Below, one piece after another: positions 10,016-18,524 of a stretch of DNA of 64,000 nucleotides. The stretch spans positions 1,984,001-2,048,000 of the forward strand of contig OY970165.1 in assembly GCA_963706605.1 (NCBI GenBank), given 5' to 3'. The number at the start of each line of letters is the position of its first letter. Position 1 is the first letter of the stretch. The position numbers were made by a program, and so were the translations under genes. The notes beneath the pieces are model-generated. The model saw nothing but the letters and a program-made list of their open reading frames with translations, was not told where the DNA came from and ran no database searches. Source of the stretch: VRUE01 sp963706605. GTDB taxonomy: Bacteria > Actinomycetota > Thermoleophilia > Solirubrobacterales > 70-9.

Positions 10016-10773
10016 GTAACGGTGTCAAGGATGGGAGCTCCGCGTCGGCCATCGAGCAGGTGACAGGGCTGTTACGGCCGAGCGTGAGGTCGAGGGTGCA
10101 GATGAAGGAGGGTCATATCGACCTACTTGGAGAGCGGGATCCCACCGGCCCGTCCCTGATGCAGCGCGCGATGAGCAGCAAGATCGTGCCGCGAATCTAC
10201 GAATTCATCTGGCGGCCCCTCGCCTCTCGTGTGTTCTTTGGGCTGTTCGGCCCGACTCCGGCGAGGGAGTACCGCATGGCCCTGGAGATGCTCGATATCT
10301 CACCTGGCGATCAGGTGCTCGACGTCGGCTGCGGGCCCGGCAACTTCACCCGGCGCTTCGCGCGAGCGGCAAGCGGCGGCCTGGTGGTTGGATTCGATGC
10401 CTCGGAAACCATGCTGGCGGCGGCGGCCAGGCGCTCGTCGATGCCGAATCTCGCCTATGTGCGCGGCGACGCCGGCATATTGCCGTTTGAGGACACGGAC
10501 TTCGACGCGGTGTGTTGCTTCGGCACGCTTCATCTGCTGGAGGACCCGCTGAAGACCTTGGGTGAGATCGATCGTGTGCTCTCTCCTGGGGGTCGATTGG
10601 GGTTGTTGGCCACGTGGAGTCGTCGAGAGCCGCCACCCCGCAAGTTGAGTGGATTACGTGTGTTCGGCCGCGATGAGTTGACCGATTGGCTGACAGGTCG
10701 CGGCTTCGTTGACGTCAACCAGCGTGTGGCCGGCTGGGGTCAGTTTGTCTCTGCACGCAAACCGAAGGGATAG
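10012..10773 (+). CDS. SAM-dependent class I methyltransferase
   Basis: A 253-residue protein with the class I methyltransferase fold: SAM-binding motif I VLDVGCGPGN at about residues 103-112, acidic motif II (VVGFDAS) and motif III (RGDAGILPF), in UbiE/MenG style. The ATG overlaps the PKS stop (ATGA), so it is translationally coupled and most likely tailors the polyketide by O- or C-methylation. The N-terminal 60 or so residues precede the fold and are not recognised. The substrate cannot be told from sequence. Confidence 0.85.
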   Translation: MSNGVKDGSSASAIEQVTGLLRPSVRSRVQMKEGHIDLLGERDPTGPSLMQRAMSSKIVPRIYEFIWRPLASRVFFGLFGPTPAREYRMALEMLDISPGDQVLDVGCGPGNFTRRFARAASGGLVVGFDASETMLAAAARRSSMPNLAYVRGDAGILPFEDTDFDAVCCFGTLHLLEDPLKTLGEIDRVLSPGGRLGLLATWSRREPPPRKLSGLRVFGRDELTDWLTGRGFVDVNQRVAGWGQFVSARKPKG

Positions 10774-10777
10774 CGAA

Positions 10778-12049
10778 ATGTCTTACGTCACTGAGCTTTC
10801 TACAGTAGATGCCGACAAGATCTCGCGCGTGGACGTGGAGCCGGGGGTGCTTCCGGACACGATGGCGGCCTGGGTGATCCGTCAAGAGCGTGAGGGGAGC
10901 GTTACCGAGGCTTTTCAGCTGGAGCAGATCGAGGTTCCGGAGCCCGGCCCTTTTGAAGTGATCGTCCGCGTGATGGCGGCCGGTGTCAACTTCAACAGCG
11001 TCTGGGCGGCACTTGGTGAACCGGTCTCGGTGTTCGGCTATGGCGACCATCCCGAGTACGGCCACCACATCGGCGGCTCGGACGCTTCCGGAATCGTCTG
11101 GAAAGTCGGGGAGGGGGTAACTCAGTGGAAGCCTGGTGACGAGGTCGTCGTCCACGGCAACCAGGCCTCCTACGAGGACGTCGAGGTACATGGGTTGGAC
11201 CCCCTGGCGGCACCCAGTCAGCGCGCTTGGGGCTACGAGACGACATGGGGCTCCTTCGCTCAGTTCGCAAAGGTGCAGGCGCAGCAGCTCCTGCCCCGGC
11301 CCCAGCATCTCTCCTGGGCGGAGGCCTCCACCTATGCGGCTTGTTATTTCGCCGCCTACAGGATGCTCATCGACCTTTGCGGCATGCAGGCCGGGCACAA
11401 CGTCCTGATCTGGGGCGCCGCCGGCGGCCTCGGCGTTTTTGCGGTGCAGCTCTGCGAGATCGCGGGCGCAAACGCGGTCGGCGTGGTCTCAACCGAAGAG
11501 AAGGGTGAGCTGGTCAAGCAGTTGGGCGCGGTCGACTACATCGACCGCGGCGAGTTCCCCGAGATGATGCGAACGCCGGAGAACATCGCCGATCCAGCGG
11601 CGGAGCGAGAGCGATTCAAGGCCTCGCGTGCTTTCGCCAAGCGGGTGAAGGGGATGCTGGGAGACGCCCCCGACATCGTCTTCGAGCACGTCGGCCAGGC
11701 GACCTTCCCGACCTCGGTCTTCGTCGTCAAGCCGTTCGGCAAGGTGGTGATTTGCGGCGCCACCTCCGGCTATGACCTCGACTTCGACGTCCGTTACCTG
11801 TGGATGCGCCAGAAGCAGATCATCGGCTCGCACTTCGCCAACGCGTATGAGTGCATGCGGGCGAATCAGCTGATGATCGAAGGCAAAATTCGCCCGGTGT
11901 TGTGGCGGACGATGGAGTTCGGGGGCGTCCCGGAGGCACACAGGCTGCTGCAGGAGAACGAGCACGTTGGCAAGATCTCGATCCTGGTCGGAGCAGAGTC
12001 CGAGGACGAGGGCAGAAACAAGGACGGCCCTGGCGCGATCCAGGCATAA
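10778..12049 (+). CDS. ccr: Crotonyl-CoA carboxylase/reductase
   Basis: Zinc-independent medium-chain dehydrogenase of the Ccr family (423 residues), which reductively carboxylates crotonyl-CoA with NADPH and CO2 to ethylmalonyl-CoA. Family signatures: NFNSVWAALGEPVSVF near residue 80, ETTWGSFAQFAKVQAQQL, nucleotide-binding WGAAGGLGVF, and IGSHFANAYE carrying the His associated with CO2 binding in carboxylating members. The ATG at 10778 is chosen over upstream starts because GAAGGGA lies 7 bases before it. It sits 4 bases after the methyltransferase. Known biology: Ccr genes next to PKS genes supply ethylmalonyl (or related alkylmalonyl) extender units. Inference: AT2, which has a non-malonyl type motif, may use this unit. 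A role in the ethylmalonyl-CoA assimilation pathway is the alternative. Confidence 0.9.
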   Translation: MSYVTELSTVDADKISRVDVEPGVLPDTMAAWVIRQEREGSVTEAFQLEQIEVPEPGPFEVIVRVMAAGVNFNSVWAALGEPVSVFGYGDHPEYGHHIGGSDASGIVWKVGEGVTQWKPGDEVVVHGNQASYEDVEVHGLDPLAAPSQRAWGYETTWGSFAQFAKVQAQQLLPRPQHLSWAEASTYAACYFAAYRMLIDLCGMQAGHNVLIWGAAGGLGVFAVQLCEIAGANAVGVVSTEEKGELVKQLGAVDYIDRGEFPEMMRTPENIADPAAERERFKASRAFAKRVKGMLGDAPDIVFEHVGQATFPTSVFVVKPFGKVVICGATSGYDLDFDVRYLWMRQKQIIGSHFANAYECMRANQLMIEGKIRPVLWRTMEFGGVPEAHRLLQENEHVGKISILVGAESEDEGRNKDGPGAIQA

Positions 12050-12081
12050 CCACGATCGAGTTTGCGAAAGGGGTCATCGAG

Positions 12082-12879
12082 ATGGTGCTGAAAACTCGCC
12101 GCTGGGGTTCTGAGAATGCGCATGCCGTCGTCTGCATTCACGGCGTGGCGCAGCACGGAGGTGTATTCAGGGATCTGGCAGAGCGTTTGGCCGCCCGCGG
12201 CTATTCGGTGATCGCCGTCGACCTGCGGGGCCACGGAGAGTCGGGCCGGGAGCCCCCGTGGAACAACGCCACCCACGTTCAGGACCTGCTGGAGACGATC
12301 GACAGCCTTGGCATCGAGATCGCCGTTTGGATCGGGCACAGCTTCGGTGGGCGGTTGGCGACGGAAGTCGCGGCTCTCGATCCGGACCGGGTGCAGCGCC
12401 TCGTCCTGCTTGACCCGGGTTTGGCTGTGCCGCCGGACCGGGCTCTGCGCAGTGCCGAAATCGAACGTCTCGACTGGAGCTTCGCCACGGTCGATGGAGC
12501 CGTCAACGCCGTTCTCTCCAACGACGCGATCGTCGCGTCCCCGCAGGAGGTGGTCGCGGCGTACGTGCAGGGGGATATTCAGAAGGGCCCCGATAACCGC
12601 TTCCGCTTCCGCTTCTGTCCCAGTGCCGTGGTCGTCGCCTGGAGCGAGATGACGTTGCCGCCGCCGCCCGTCGCGCAGCTGCCCACCCTTCTCGTGCACA
12701 GTGCGGTTCCGCTGTTCGACGAGAGCGGTCAAGGTGATCGATACCGGGACGAGCTGGGTGAGCTCCTGACCGTCGTTGGGGTTCCCAATGGCCATAACGT
12801 GCTCTGGGAGTCGCCGCAGGAGACGATCGAGGCGGTCGAACGGTTTCTGGAACCGGCGGTCGAGCCGACCGCCGCGTAG
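12082..12879 (+). CDS. Alpha/beta hydrolase
   Basis: A 265-residue alpha/beta-hydrolase fold protein: oxyanion region CIHGVAQHGG, DLRGHGESG loop, nucleophile elbow GHSFGG, and a C-terminal His in NGHNVLWE. The ATG at 12082 is preceded by GAAAGGGG at good distance; longer in-frame starts inside ccr lack this. It is 32 bases after ccr and last in the PKS-associated run. It could be an accessory esterase, a proofreading type II thioesterase-like enzyme or a lactonase; the sequence does not decide. Confidence 0.82.
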   Translation: MVLKTRRWGSENAHAVVCIHGVAQHGGVFRDLAERLAARGYSVIAVDLRGHGESGREPPWNNATHVQDLLETIDSLGIEIAVWIGHSFGGRLATEVAALDPDRVQRLVLLDPGLAVPPDRALRSAEIERLDWSFATVDGAVNAVLSNDAIVASPQEVVAAYVQGDIQKGPDNRFRFRFCPSAVVVAWSEMTLPPPPVAQLPTLLVHSAVPLFDESGQGDRYRDELGELLTVVGVPNGHNVLWESPQETIEAVERFLEPAVEPTAA

Positions 12880-12900
12880 ACGCCGGCGGGGCCCTTGGGC

Positions 12901-13170
12901 TCAGCCGAACAGTTCGTTCAGTCGCAGGGCGGCACGGCTGGGGAGGACGATGTCGCCGTTGCGGTGCAGGAGACCGGCGGCGGTGAGGTCTTGCACCGCG
13001 CGCTCCACCGCGTCGCGCTCGGCGAAGTCCTCGGGGCTCGCGGCGATTTCGCGCACCAGCTCGTCGAGGGTGACCTGGACCGGATGAAGGTCGAGCAGCT
13101 GTCCCAGCACGGCAGCCTCGATGGCGGTGTCGGCCTGGGTGGGGGTGCGGATGTCGTCCATGTCTTTCAC
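12901..13170 (-). CDS. Small winged-helix-like protein
   Basis: An 89-residue protein with no recognised family name. Predicted mostly helical, with a short C-terminal segment (AAGLLHRNGDIVLPSRAA) that looks like the beta-wing of a winged-helix domain. The start is taken as GTG at 13170 because AGGAGAGG sits just upstream; ATG at 13161 is the alternative. It lies 41 bases downstream of the ArsR-like regulator on the same strand, so the two are probably one transcript. Inferred to be a DNA-binding or partner protein; function unknown. Confidence 0.65.
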   Translation of the reverse strand: MKDMDDIRTPTQADTAIEAAVLGQLLDLHPVQVTLDELVREIAASPEDFAERDAVERAVQDLTAAGLLHRNGDIVLPSRAALRLNELFG

Positions 13171-13211
13171 GACCTCTCCTGTATAAGGGCGCCGGCCGCC
13201 GATCTCTCCCC

Positions 13212-13505
13212 CTAGGACCTGCCTTCGGAGGACTCCTCCTCGTCCGCTTCGAGCATCGCGAGGGCCCAATCCGCTTCCAGCGACCAGGTGTAGAAGTGCT
13301 GTGTCGCCCCTCTCACCTTTTTCCTTCTGGCCGGCTTCAGGGCGCCGCATTCGGTGAGCACGCGGACGTGGTAGGCGACGTTGCTGAGTATCTGGTCCAG
13401 CTCCTCGGCCAGTTCGCTGGGGCTGGCCTCCCTGCCGTCGGACATCAGCCTGAGGATTTCGCGTCGCAGCGGGTGCCTGAGAGCGGCGATGAGCCTGTGG
13501 TTCAT
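13212..13505 (-). CDS. ArsR-type winged helix-turn-helix transcriptional regulator
   Basis: A 97-residue regulator: helix ALRHPLRREILRLM typical of ArsR/SmtB-like and HTH_20 domains, recognition region SELAEELDQILSNVAYHV, then the wing (LKPARRKKVRGATQHFYTW). No metal-binding Cys cluster (ELCVCDL-type) is visible, so it is not a classical metal sensor. ATG 13505 is preferred: the codons upstream of it encode an AGGAGG Shine-Dalgarno, and a promoter at 13552-13580 would start transcription too late for the TTG 13553 start. Signal and target are unknown; the downstream 89-residue gene is a likely co-transcribed partner. Confidence 0.78.
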   Translation of the reverse strand: MNHRLIAALRHPLRREILRLMSDGREASPSELAEELDQILSNVAYHVRVLTECGALKPARRKKVRGATQHFYTWSLEADWALAMLEADEEESSEGRS

Positions 13506-13551
13506 GTTGCCCTTTTTCCTCCTGCGCTTTGAGCGTCCCATCGAGGAATTC

Positions 13552-13580
13552 AATATAGAGCAAACGAAACCTTTTGTCTG
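13552..13580 (-). promoter_or_regulatory. Putative sigma-70 promoter for the ArsR-like regulator
   Basis: On the minus strand, CAGACA (13580-13575), 17 bases, TATATT (13557-13552). It lies in the short gap after the GH15 gene and about 47 bases before the chosen ATG. By eye only. Confidence 0.45.
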
Positions 13581-13590
13581 AGGGCCTGAT

Positions 13591-15486
13591 TCAGACGCCC
13601 TCCCGAACGCCGCCCATCTCGCTGAAGACCGCGGTCACGCCGCCGTCTTCGCGCTGCTCGTCGGCGATCACGTGGGAGACGGCGTTGATCAGGGCGAGGT
13701 GGGTGAAGGCCTGCGGGAAGTTGCCGAGGTGGCGACCGCTGAGCGCCTCCAGCTCCTCGGCGTAGAGGTCGAGCCAGCCGGCTGCCTCCAGCAGCCGCTC
13801 GCAGAGGGCTCGCGCGCGTTTCGACTCGCCGATCTCCGAGAACGCGGAGACCAGCCAGAAGGAGCAGATCAGGAAGGTGCCCTCCTCGCCGTTCAGTCCG
13901 TCGTCGGTCTCGTCCACCCGGTAGCGGAGGACGAGCCCGTGCTCGGTCAGCTGCTCGTCGATCGCGTCGACCGTGGCGCGCACCCTCGGGTCGTCGGGGG
14001 GCAGGAAGCGGAGCAGCGGGATCAGCAGGGTGGAGGCGTCGAGCGCGTCGGTGTCGTAGTGCTGGCGGAAGACGCCGTCGCGGACGCCGCGCTCGAGAAT
14101 CTCGTCGCGGATCTGCCCGGCGATCGCTTCCCACTCCTCGGCGACCTCCTCGAATTCGAGGCTGCGGGCGAGGCGGGCGCCGCGATCGACCGCGACCCAG
14201 ATCATCAGCTTCGAGGAGACGTAGTGTCGGGGCTCGCCGCGCGACTCCCAGATCCCCTGGTCGGGATTCGGCCAGGCGGCGATCGCCGCTTCGACCTGGT
14301 GGCGGATCAGTTGCCGGTCGGCCGGCGTTCCGGAGCCGCGGAGCGCTTTTTCGTGCAGGTAGACGGAGTCGAGCAGCGCCCCCCAGACATCGTTCTGGCG
14401 TTGGTCGAAGGCACCGTTGCCGATCCGCACCGGGCGCGCCCCGCCGTAGCCGCTGAGGTGATCGAGCGTCCTCTCCTCGAGCTGCTTCTCGCCGCCGATC
14501 CCGTACATGATCTGCAGGTCCGGATCCTCGCGGCAGACGTTGACGATGAAGCGCATGAAGTCGCGTGCCTCCTGGTCGAAGCCGAGCGTATGCAGCGCCC
14601 AGAGGCTGAAGGTCGAGTCGCGGATCCAGGTGAAGCGGTAGTCCCAGTTGCGTTCGCCGCCGGGGGTCTCGGGAAGCGAGGTGGTCGGCGCCGCGAGCAT
14701 CGCGCCGGTTGGCGCGTAGGTGAGCCCCTTCAGCACCAGCGCCGAGCGCTGCAGGTGGATGCGCCAGGGGTGGTCGGGGAAGCTGCCGTCGCGCAGCCAC
14801 TTGCGCCAGAAGTCTTCGGTCGAGTCGAGCCGCTCCAGCGCCTCCGGCGCGCTGCGCGGACCACCGACTCCGCCATCGCCCCAGGTCACGGCACAGAAGC
14901 CCGTCTCGTTTTCGCGCAGCCGCAGCGTGCCGCGCGCGGCGCCGTCCTCTATCGAGAGCTCCATGTCGGTGGTCAGGTGAAGCTCGACCCCGTCGCCGTT
15001 ATGGGCGGTCGCCTCGCCCAGCTCGCCGCCGCTCCACGATGCGGCCTCGACCCCGTAGGCGAAGCGCGGCAGGCACTCCATCTCGAGCTCGACCTCGCCG
15101 TCGATGCAGGTCATCGTCCGCAGCAGTGAGTGGTCGGACTCGTGTTCGGTCTGCGGGCGTGAGCCCGGGCCCGCCTGCTCCACCCAGTCGCCGATCGTGA
15201 GGGCGTCGTGGATCACGACCCAGCCCGTGTCGGTGACCCAGGTCGTCTCGATCACCAGCGTTCCCGGCTCGTAGCGCCGGCTGATCGGCACGACGACTCC
15301 GCGCGGCGCCAGCTTGAAGTGTCCGGCGCCCCGGTCGAGCAGCGCCCCGAAAACGCTGGGAGAGTCGAAGCGCGGCAGGCAGAGCCACTCGATAGAGCCG
15401 TCAAAGGAGACCAGGGTGCTGGTGTGGCAGTCCGAGAGGAAGCCGTAGCTGCCGATCGGCGGAAAGCGGTGGTCACCGGCGCTCAC
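13591..15486 (-). CDS. Glycoside hydrolase family 15 protein (glucoamylase/trehalase-like)
   Basis: A 631-residue cytoplasmic-looking protein with no signal peptide. It has the characteristic GH15 N-terminal segment (IGSYGFLSDCHTSTLVS, then DGSIEWLCLPRFDSPSVF) followed by an (alpha/alpha)6-barrel with ERNWDYRFTWIRDSTF and other barrel motifs. Relatives in actinobacteria hydrolyse trehalose or alpha-glucans. The gene diverges from ctaG with only about 20 bases between the start codons, so their promoters must overlap coding sequence. Length is normal for the family. The precise sugar substrate is not decided by sequence. Confidence 0.9.
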   Translation of the reverse strand: MSAGDHRFPPIGSYGFLSDCHTSTLVSFDGSIEWLCLPRFDSPSVFGALLDRGAGHFKLAPRGVVVPISRRYEPGTLVIETTWVTDTGWVVIHDALTIGDWVEQAGPGSRPQTEHESDHSLLRTMTCIDGEVELEMECLPRFAYGVEAASWSGGELGEATAHNGDGVELHLTTDMELSIEDGAARGTLRLRENETGFCAVTWGDGGVGGPRSAPEALERLDSTEDFWRKWLRDGSFPDHPWRIHLQRSALVLKGLTYAPTGAMLAAPTTSLPETPGGERNWDYRFTWIRDSTFSLWALHTLGFDQEARDFMRFIVNVCREDPDLQIMYGIGGEKQLEERTLDHLSGYGGARPVRIGNGAFDQRQNDVWGALLDSVYLHEKALRGSGTPADRQLIRHQVEAAIAAWPNPDQGIWESRGEPRHYVSSKLMIWVAVDRGARLARSLEFEEVAEEWEAIAGQIRDEILERGVRDGVFRQHYDTDALDASTLLIPLLRFLPPDDPRVRATVDAIDEQLTEHGLVLRYRVDETDDGLNGEEGTFLICSFWLVSAFSEIGESKRARALCERLLEAAGWLDLYAEELEALSGRHLGNFPQAFTHLALINAVSHVIADEQREDGGVTAVFSEMGGVREGV

Positions 15487-15506
15487 GGAGATGCCAAGCT
15501 ACCACT

Positions 15507-16403
15507 GTGAGCCTTCCCAGCGCCCACGTAGCCGGCGCCTTCGTGCCGATCGAGGTGATCCCGATCACCCTCGCCGGAATTCTCTACTGGCACCGCGTGA
15601 TGGCGCTCTCCTGGAGCGGCCGCCGGGTGCCGCTCTGGCGGCAGATCTGCTTCGGGGCCGGGCTGGTGACGATCTCGATTGCCCTCTTCAGCCCGATCGG
15701 CCACATCTCCGACGAGCTGGTGATCGCCCACATGGGGGAGCACCTGCTGATCGGCGACATCGCCTCGTTGCTGCTCGTCCTCGGCCTGACCCGCTCGCTG
15801 CTGCAGCCGCTGCTCGCGATCCGCGCCTTCAATCGTCTCCAGATCCTCACCCACCCGGCGCTGGCCTTCCCGCTCTGGGCGGTCAACCTCTTCTTCTGGC
15901 ACATCCCGGCGATCTATCAGGACGCCTACGGGGCGGCGCCGATCCACGCCCTGGAGCACACGACCTTCCTCTTCTTTGGTTGCCTGATGTGGATGCCGAT
16001 CTTTGGCCCGCTCCCTAGGCCTCAGTGGTTCAGCGCCGGCTGGAAGGTGGGCTACGTGATTGCCGTGCGCTTCACCGGGGCGATCCTCGGCAACGTGCTG
16101 ATGTGGTCGGGGACCGTGCTCTACCCGATCTACCGTCCAGGCGAGCGCTACTGGGGGATCTCGCCGATCGCCGACCAGAGCACCGCCGGCGTGATCATGA
16201 TGGTCGAGGGGACCTTCCTTGCGCTCGGCGTGCTGGCTTGGGTCTTCTTCGAGGTCGCCCGTGAAGGCACCGAAAAGCAGCACCTGCTCGATCTCGCCCG
16301 CGAGCAGGGGGTCGAGCTCGACGAGCGCCGCGCGCAGCGCGCCGTCGCCGCCGGCCACGGGGCGCTGCTGGAGGAGCGGCTCACCGCCGCCGGCAATGAG
16401 TAG
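15507..16403 (+). CDS. ctaG: Cytochrome c oxidase assembly protein CtaG (caa3 type)
   Basis: A 298-residue polytopic membrane protein (about seven transmembrane segments) of the caa3_CtaG family, which helps assemble copper-containing cytochrome oxidase. Conserved membrane His residues are visible (AHMGEHLLIGD, FFWHIPAIY, HALEHTTF, GNVLMW). The start is GTG 15507; no clear Shine-Dalgarno. The C-terminal 40 residues are a charged soluble tail. Its stop overlaps a 36-codon reading frame. No oxidase subunit genes are in view, so the oxidase must be encoded elsewhere. Confidence 0.88.
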   Translation: MSLPSAHVAGAFVPIEVIPITLAGILYWHRVMALSWSGRRVPLWRQICFGAGLVTISIALFSPIGHISDELVIAHMGEHLLIGDIASLLLVLGLTRSLLQPLLAIRAFNRLQILTHPALAFPLWAVNLFFWHIPAIYQDAYGAAPIHALEHTTFLFFGCLMWMPIFGPLPRPQWFSAGWKVGYVIAVRFTGAILGNVLMWSGTVLYPIYRPGERYWGISPIADQSTAGVIMMVEGTFLALGVLAWVFFEVAREGTEKQHLLDLAREQGVELDERRAQRAVAAGHGALLEERLTAAGNE

Positions 16404-16506
16404 GGCGAGAGCCTGGCTCGTCACCGGGCCGCTCGGGCGTGGCCTCGCCTTCGCGATCGACTTCGGCGTGGCGGTGCGCCGGGGGCTGCTGCGGCGCTCG
16501 CGATAG
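16396..16506 (+). CDS. 36-residue putative membrane peptide after ctaG
   Basis: ATG at 16396 overlaps the end of ctaG (ATGAGTAG) and gives a 36-codon frame ending at TAG 16504-16506. The peptide has a hydrophobic centre (WLVTGPLGRGLAFAIDFGVA) flanked by basic residues on both ends, as in small single-span membrane proteins. Spacing, overlap and composition suggest a translated partner of CtaG. Not recognised as a named family. Confidence 0.5.
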   Translation: MSRARAWLVTGPLGRGLAFAIDFGVAVRRGLLRRSR

Positions 16507-16519
16507 GGTCCCGCGCTCG

Positions 16520-17902
16520 ATGCAGCCCACCGTCTCAGAGCTTCCCGGCTCGCGTGTCAAGGTCGAGGTCGAGGTTCCCGCCGCCGACGTCGAGCGCGCC
16601 GTCAATCGCGCCGCCCGCTCCCTGGCGCGGGAGATGCGGATGCCCGGCTTCCGCAAGGGCAAGGCGCCACCGTCGCTGGTGATCCAGCGTGTCGGCTTCC
16701 CCGCGGTGCTGGAGGAGGCGATCCGCGAGGCGCTGCCCGAGTGGTACGAACGGGCCCTGCTGGATTCGGGCATCGCGCCGGTCGGAGATCCCAGCGTCGA
16801 GGTCGTCTCGACGCCCGAGGCCGAGGGGGAGCCGCTCGCCTTCAAGTTCGAGATCGGCGTCCGGCCCCAGGCGAAGCTCGGCGAGTACAAGGGACTCGAC
16901 GTGGGTCGGGCCGAGCCCGAGGCGCCCGAGGAGCTCATCGACCGTGAGGTCGAGCGGATTCGCGAAGGCTTCGCCAAGCTGGAGCCGGTCGAGCGGGCCG
17001 CGGCCGACGGCGACGTGCTGCTGGTCGATTTCGAGGGGCTTCTCGACGGCAAGGCCTTCGAGGGTGGCAAGGCGAGCGATTATCTGCTGGAGCTGGGCAG
17101 CGGCCAGCTGATCGAGGGTTTCGAGGAGCAGTTGGCGGGGGTGAGCGGCGGTGACAAACGAGAGGTCGAGGTCACCTTCCCGGCCGATTACCAGGCCGAG
17201 CAGCTCGCCGGTCAGGAAGCGGTCTTCGCGGTCGAGGTCAAGGAGGTGCGGGAAAAGGTCCTACCCGACCTCGGCGACGACTTCGCCTCCGAGGCATCGG
17301 AGTTCGACACCCTGGAGGAGCTGCGCGCCGACATCGGCAAGCGGCTGTCCGAAGCGGTCGAGCAGCGGGCCGAGCAGGACTTCCGCGTCGCGGCGGTTGA
17401 CGCCGCCGCAGCAGCGGCGACGGTGGAGATGCCTGACGATCTCGCCACCGCCCGCGCAACGGAGCGTTGGGAGCGGGTGGAGCGCCAGCTTGCCTCGCGC
17501 GGCATGAGCCCCGACTCCTACCTGCAGATGCAGGGCAAAACCCGCGAGCAGGTGATCGAGGAGTCGAGGCCCGATGCCGAAGCGGAGCTGAGGCGCGAGG
17601 CCGTGCTGGCGGCGATCGCCGAGGCCGAGGCGATCGAGGTCTCCGAGGAGGAGATGGTGGAGGCGCTCGCCCATACCGCCGAACACGAGCGGACCACCCC
17701 GGAGAAGTTGCTGAAGCGGCTGCGGGAGAGCGGCCGCGACGCGATGATCAGCGAGGACATCCGCATCCGCAAGGCGATCGACCTGGTCGCCGAGTCGGCG
17801 CAGCCGATCCCGCTGGAGCAGGCCGAGGCGCGCGAGAAATTGTGGACGCCGGAGAAGGAGCGCGAAGAAGCGGGCTCCCTCTGGACGCCGGACTCAGAGT
17901 GA
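16520..17902 (+). CDS. tig: Trigger factor
   Basis: A 460-residue ribosome-associated chaperone and peptidyl-prolyl isomerase. The N-terminal ribosome-binding signature GFRKGKAP lies near residue 43, the FKBP-type domain at about 160-245 (DGDVLLVDFEG ... LELGSGQLIEGFEEQLAG) and the helical C-terminal chaperone domain after it. ATG 16520 is chosen because family homology begins there (MQPTVSELPGSRVKVEVEVP); the upstream in-frame extension is the shadow of the 36-residue gene. It precedes clpP, the usual actinobacterial order tig-clpP-clpX, here interrupted by three extra genes. Confidence 0.97.
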   Translation: MQPTVSELPGSRVKVEVEVPAADVERAVNRAARSLAREMRMPGFRKGKAPPSLVIQRVGFPAVLEEAIREALPEWYERALLDSGIAPVGDPSVEVVSTPEAEGEPLAFKFEIGVRPQAKLGEYKGLDVGRAEPEAPEELIDREVERIREGFAKLEPVERAAADGDVLLVDFEGLLDGKAFEGGKASDYLLELGSGQLIEGFEEQLAGVSGGDKREVEVTFPADYQAEQLAGQEAVFAVEVKEVREKVLPDLGDDFASEASEFDTLEELRADIGKRLSEAVEQRAEQDFRVAAVDAAAAAATVEMPDDLATARATERWERVERQLASRGMSPDSYLQMQGKTREQVIEESRPDAEAELRREAVLAAIAEAEAIEVSEEEMVEALAHTAEHERTTPEKLLKRLRESGRDAMISEDIRIRKAIDLVAESAQPIPLEQAEAREKLWTPEKEREEAGSLWTPDSE

Positions 17903-17939
17903 CGGCAGACCGCCGCACGCCTTCTATAGAGTGCCGACC

Positions 17940-18524
17940 ATGAGCCCTCTGGTTCCGATGGTGGTCGAGCAGACCTCGCGCGGCGAGCGCGCCTTCGACA
18001 TCTACTCGCGCCTGTTGGGCGAGCGGATCGTCTTTCTCGGCACGCCCGTCACGGAGGACATCGCCAACCTGATCGTCGCCCAATTGCTGCACCTCGAGTC
18101 CGAGGACCCGGACAAGGACATCAGCATTTACATCAACTCGCCCGGCGGCTCCGTCTACGCCGGCCTGGCGATCTACGACACGATGCAGTTCATCAAGCCC
18201 GATGTGCAGACGATCTGCGTCGGCATCGCGATGAGCATGGGCGCGCTGCTGCTGGCCGGAGGTGCCGAGGGCAAGCGGATGTCGCTGCCGAACTCGAAGA
18301 TCCTCATCCACCAGGTGTCCTCGAGCTTCCAGGGCCAGGCGACCGACATCGAGATCCACGCCAAAGAGATCATCGACGTACGCAAACGTCTCGACGAGAT
18401 CCTCGCCAAGCACACCAAGCAGCCTCTCGAGAAGGTCGCCAACGACACCGATCGCGACTACTTCATGAGCGCGGAGGAGGCGAAGGAGTACGGCGTCGTC
18501 GACCGCGTGATCGAGCACCACTGA
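17940..18524 (+). CDS. clpP: ATP-dependent Clp protease proteolytic subunit
   Basis: A 194-residue serine protease subunit forming the ClpP tetradecamer that degrades substrates fed by ClpX or ClpC. Catalytic Ser in GIAMSMGALLLA, His in KILIHQV, and Asp in the FMSAEEAKEYG region are all in place; N-terminal MVVEQTSRGERAFDIYSRLL is typical. ATG 17940 fits family starts; GTG 17931 is possible. A TATAGA hexamer lies just upstream (17925-17930), but no good -35 was found. The stop codon overlaps a CTG that starts the next frame (CTGA). Only one clpP is seen here; actinobacteria often have two. Confidence 0.97.
   Translation: MSPLVPMVVEQTSRGERAFDIYSRLLGERIVFLGTPVTEDIANLIVAQLLHLESEDPDKDISIYINSPGGSVYAGLAIYDTMQFIKPDVQTICVGIAMSMGALLLAGGAEGKRMSLPNSKILIHQVSSSFQGQATDIEIHAKEIIDVRKRLDEILAKHTKQPLEKVANDTDRDYFMSAEEAKEYGVVDRVIEHH

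Noticed and set aside
13672..15129. 485-codon plus-strand frame opposite the GH15 gene
   Set aside because: Shadow of a well-conserved GH15 enzyme.
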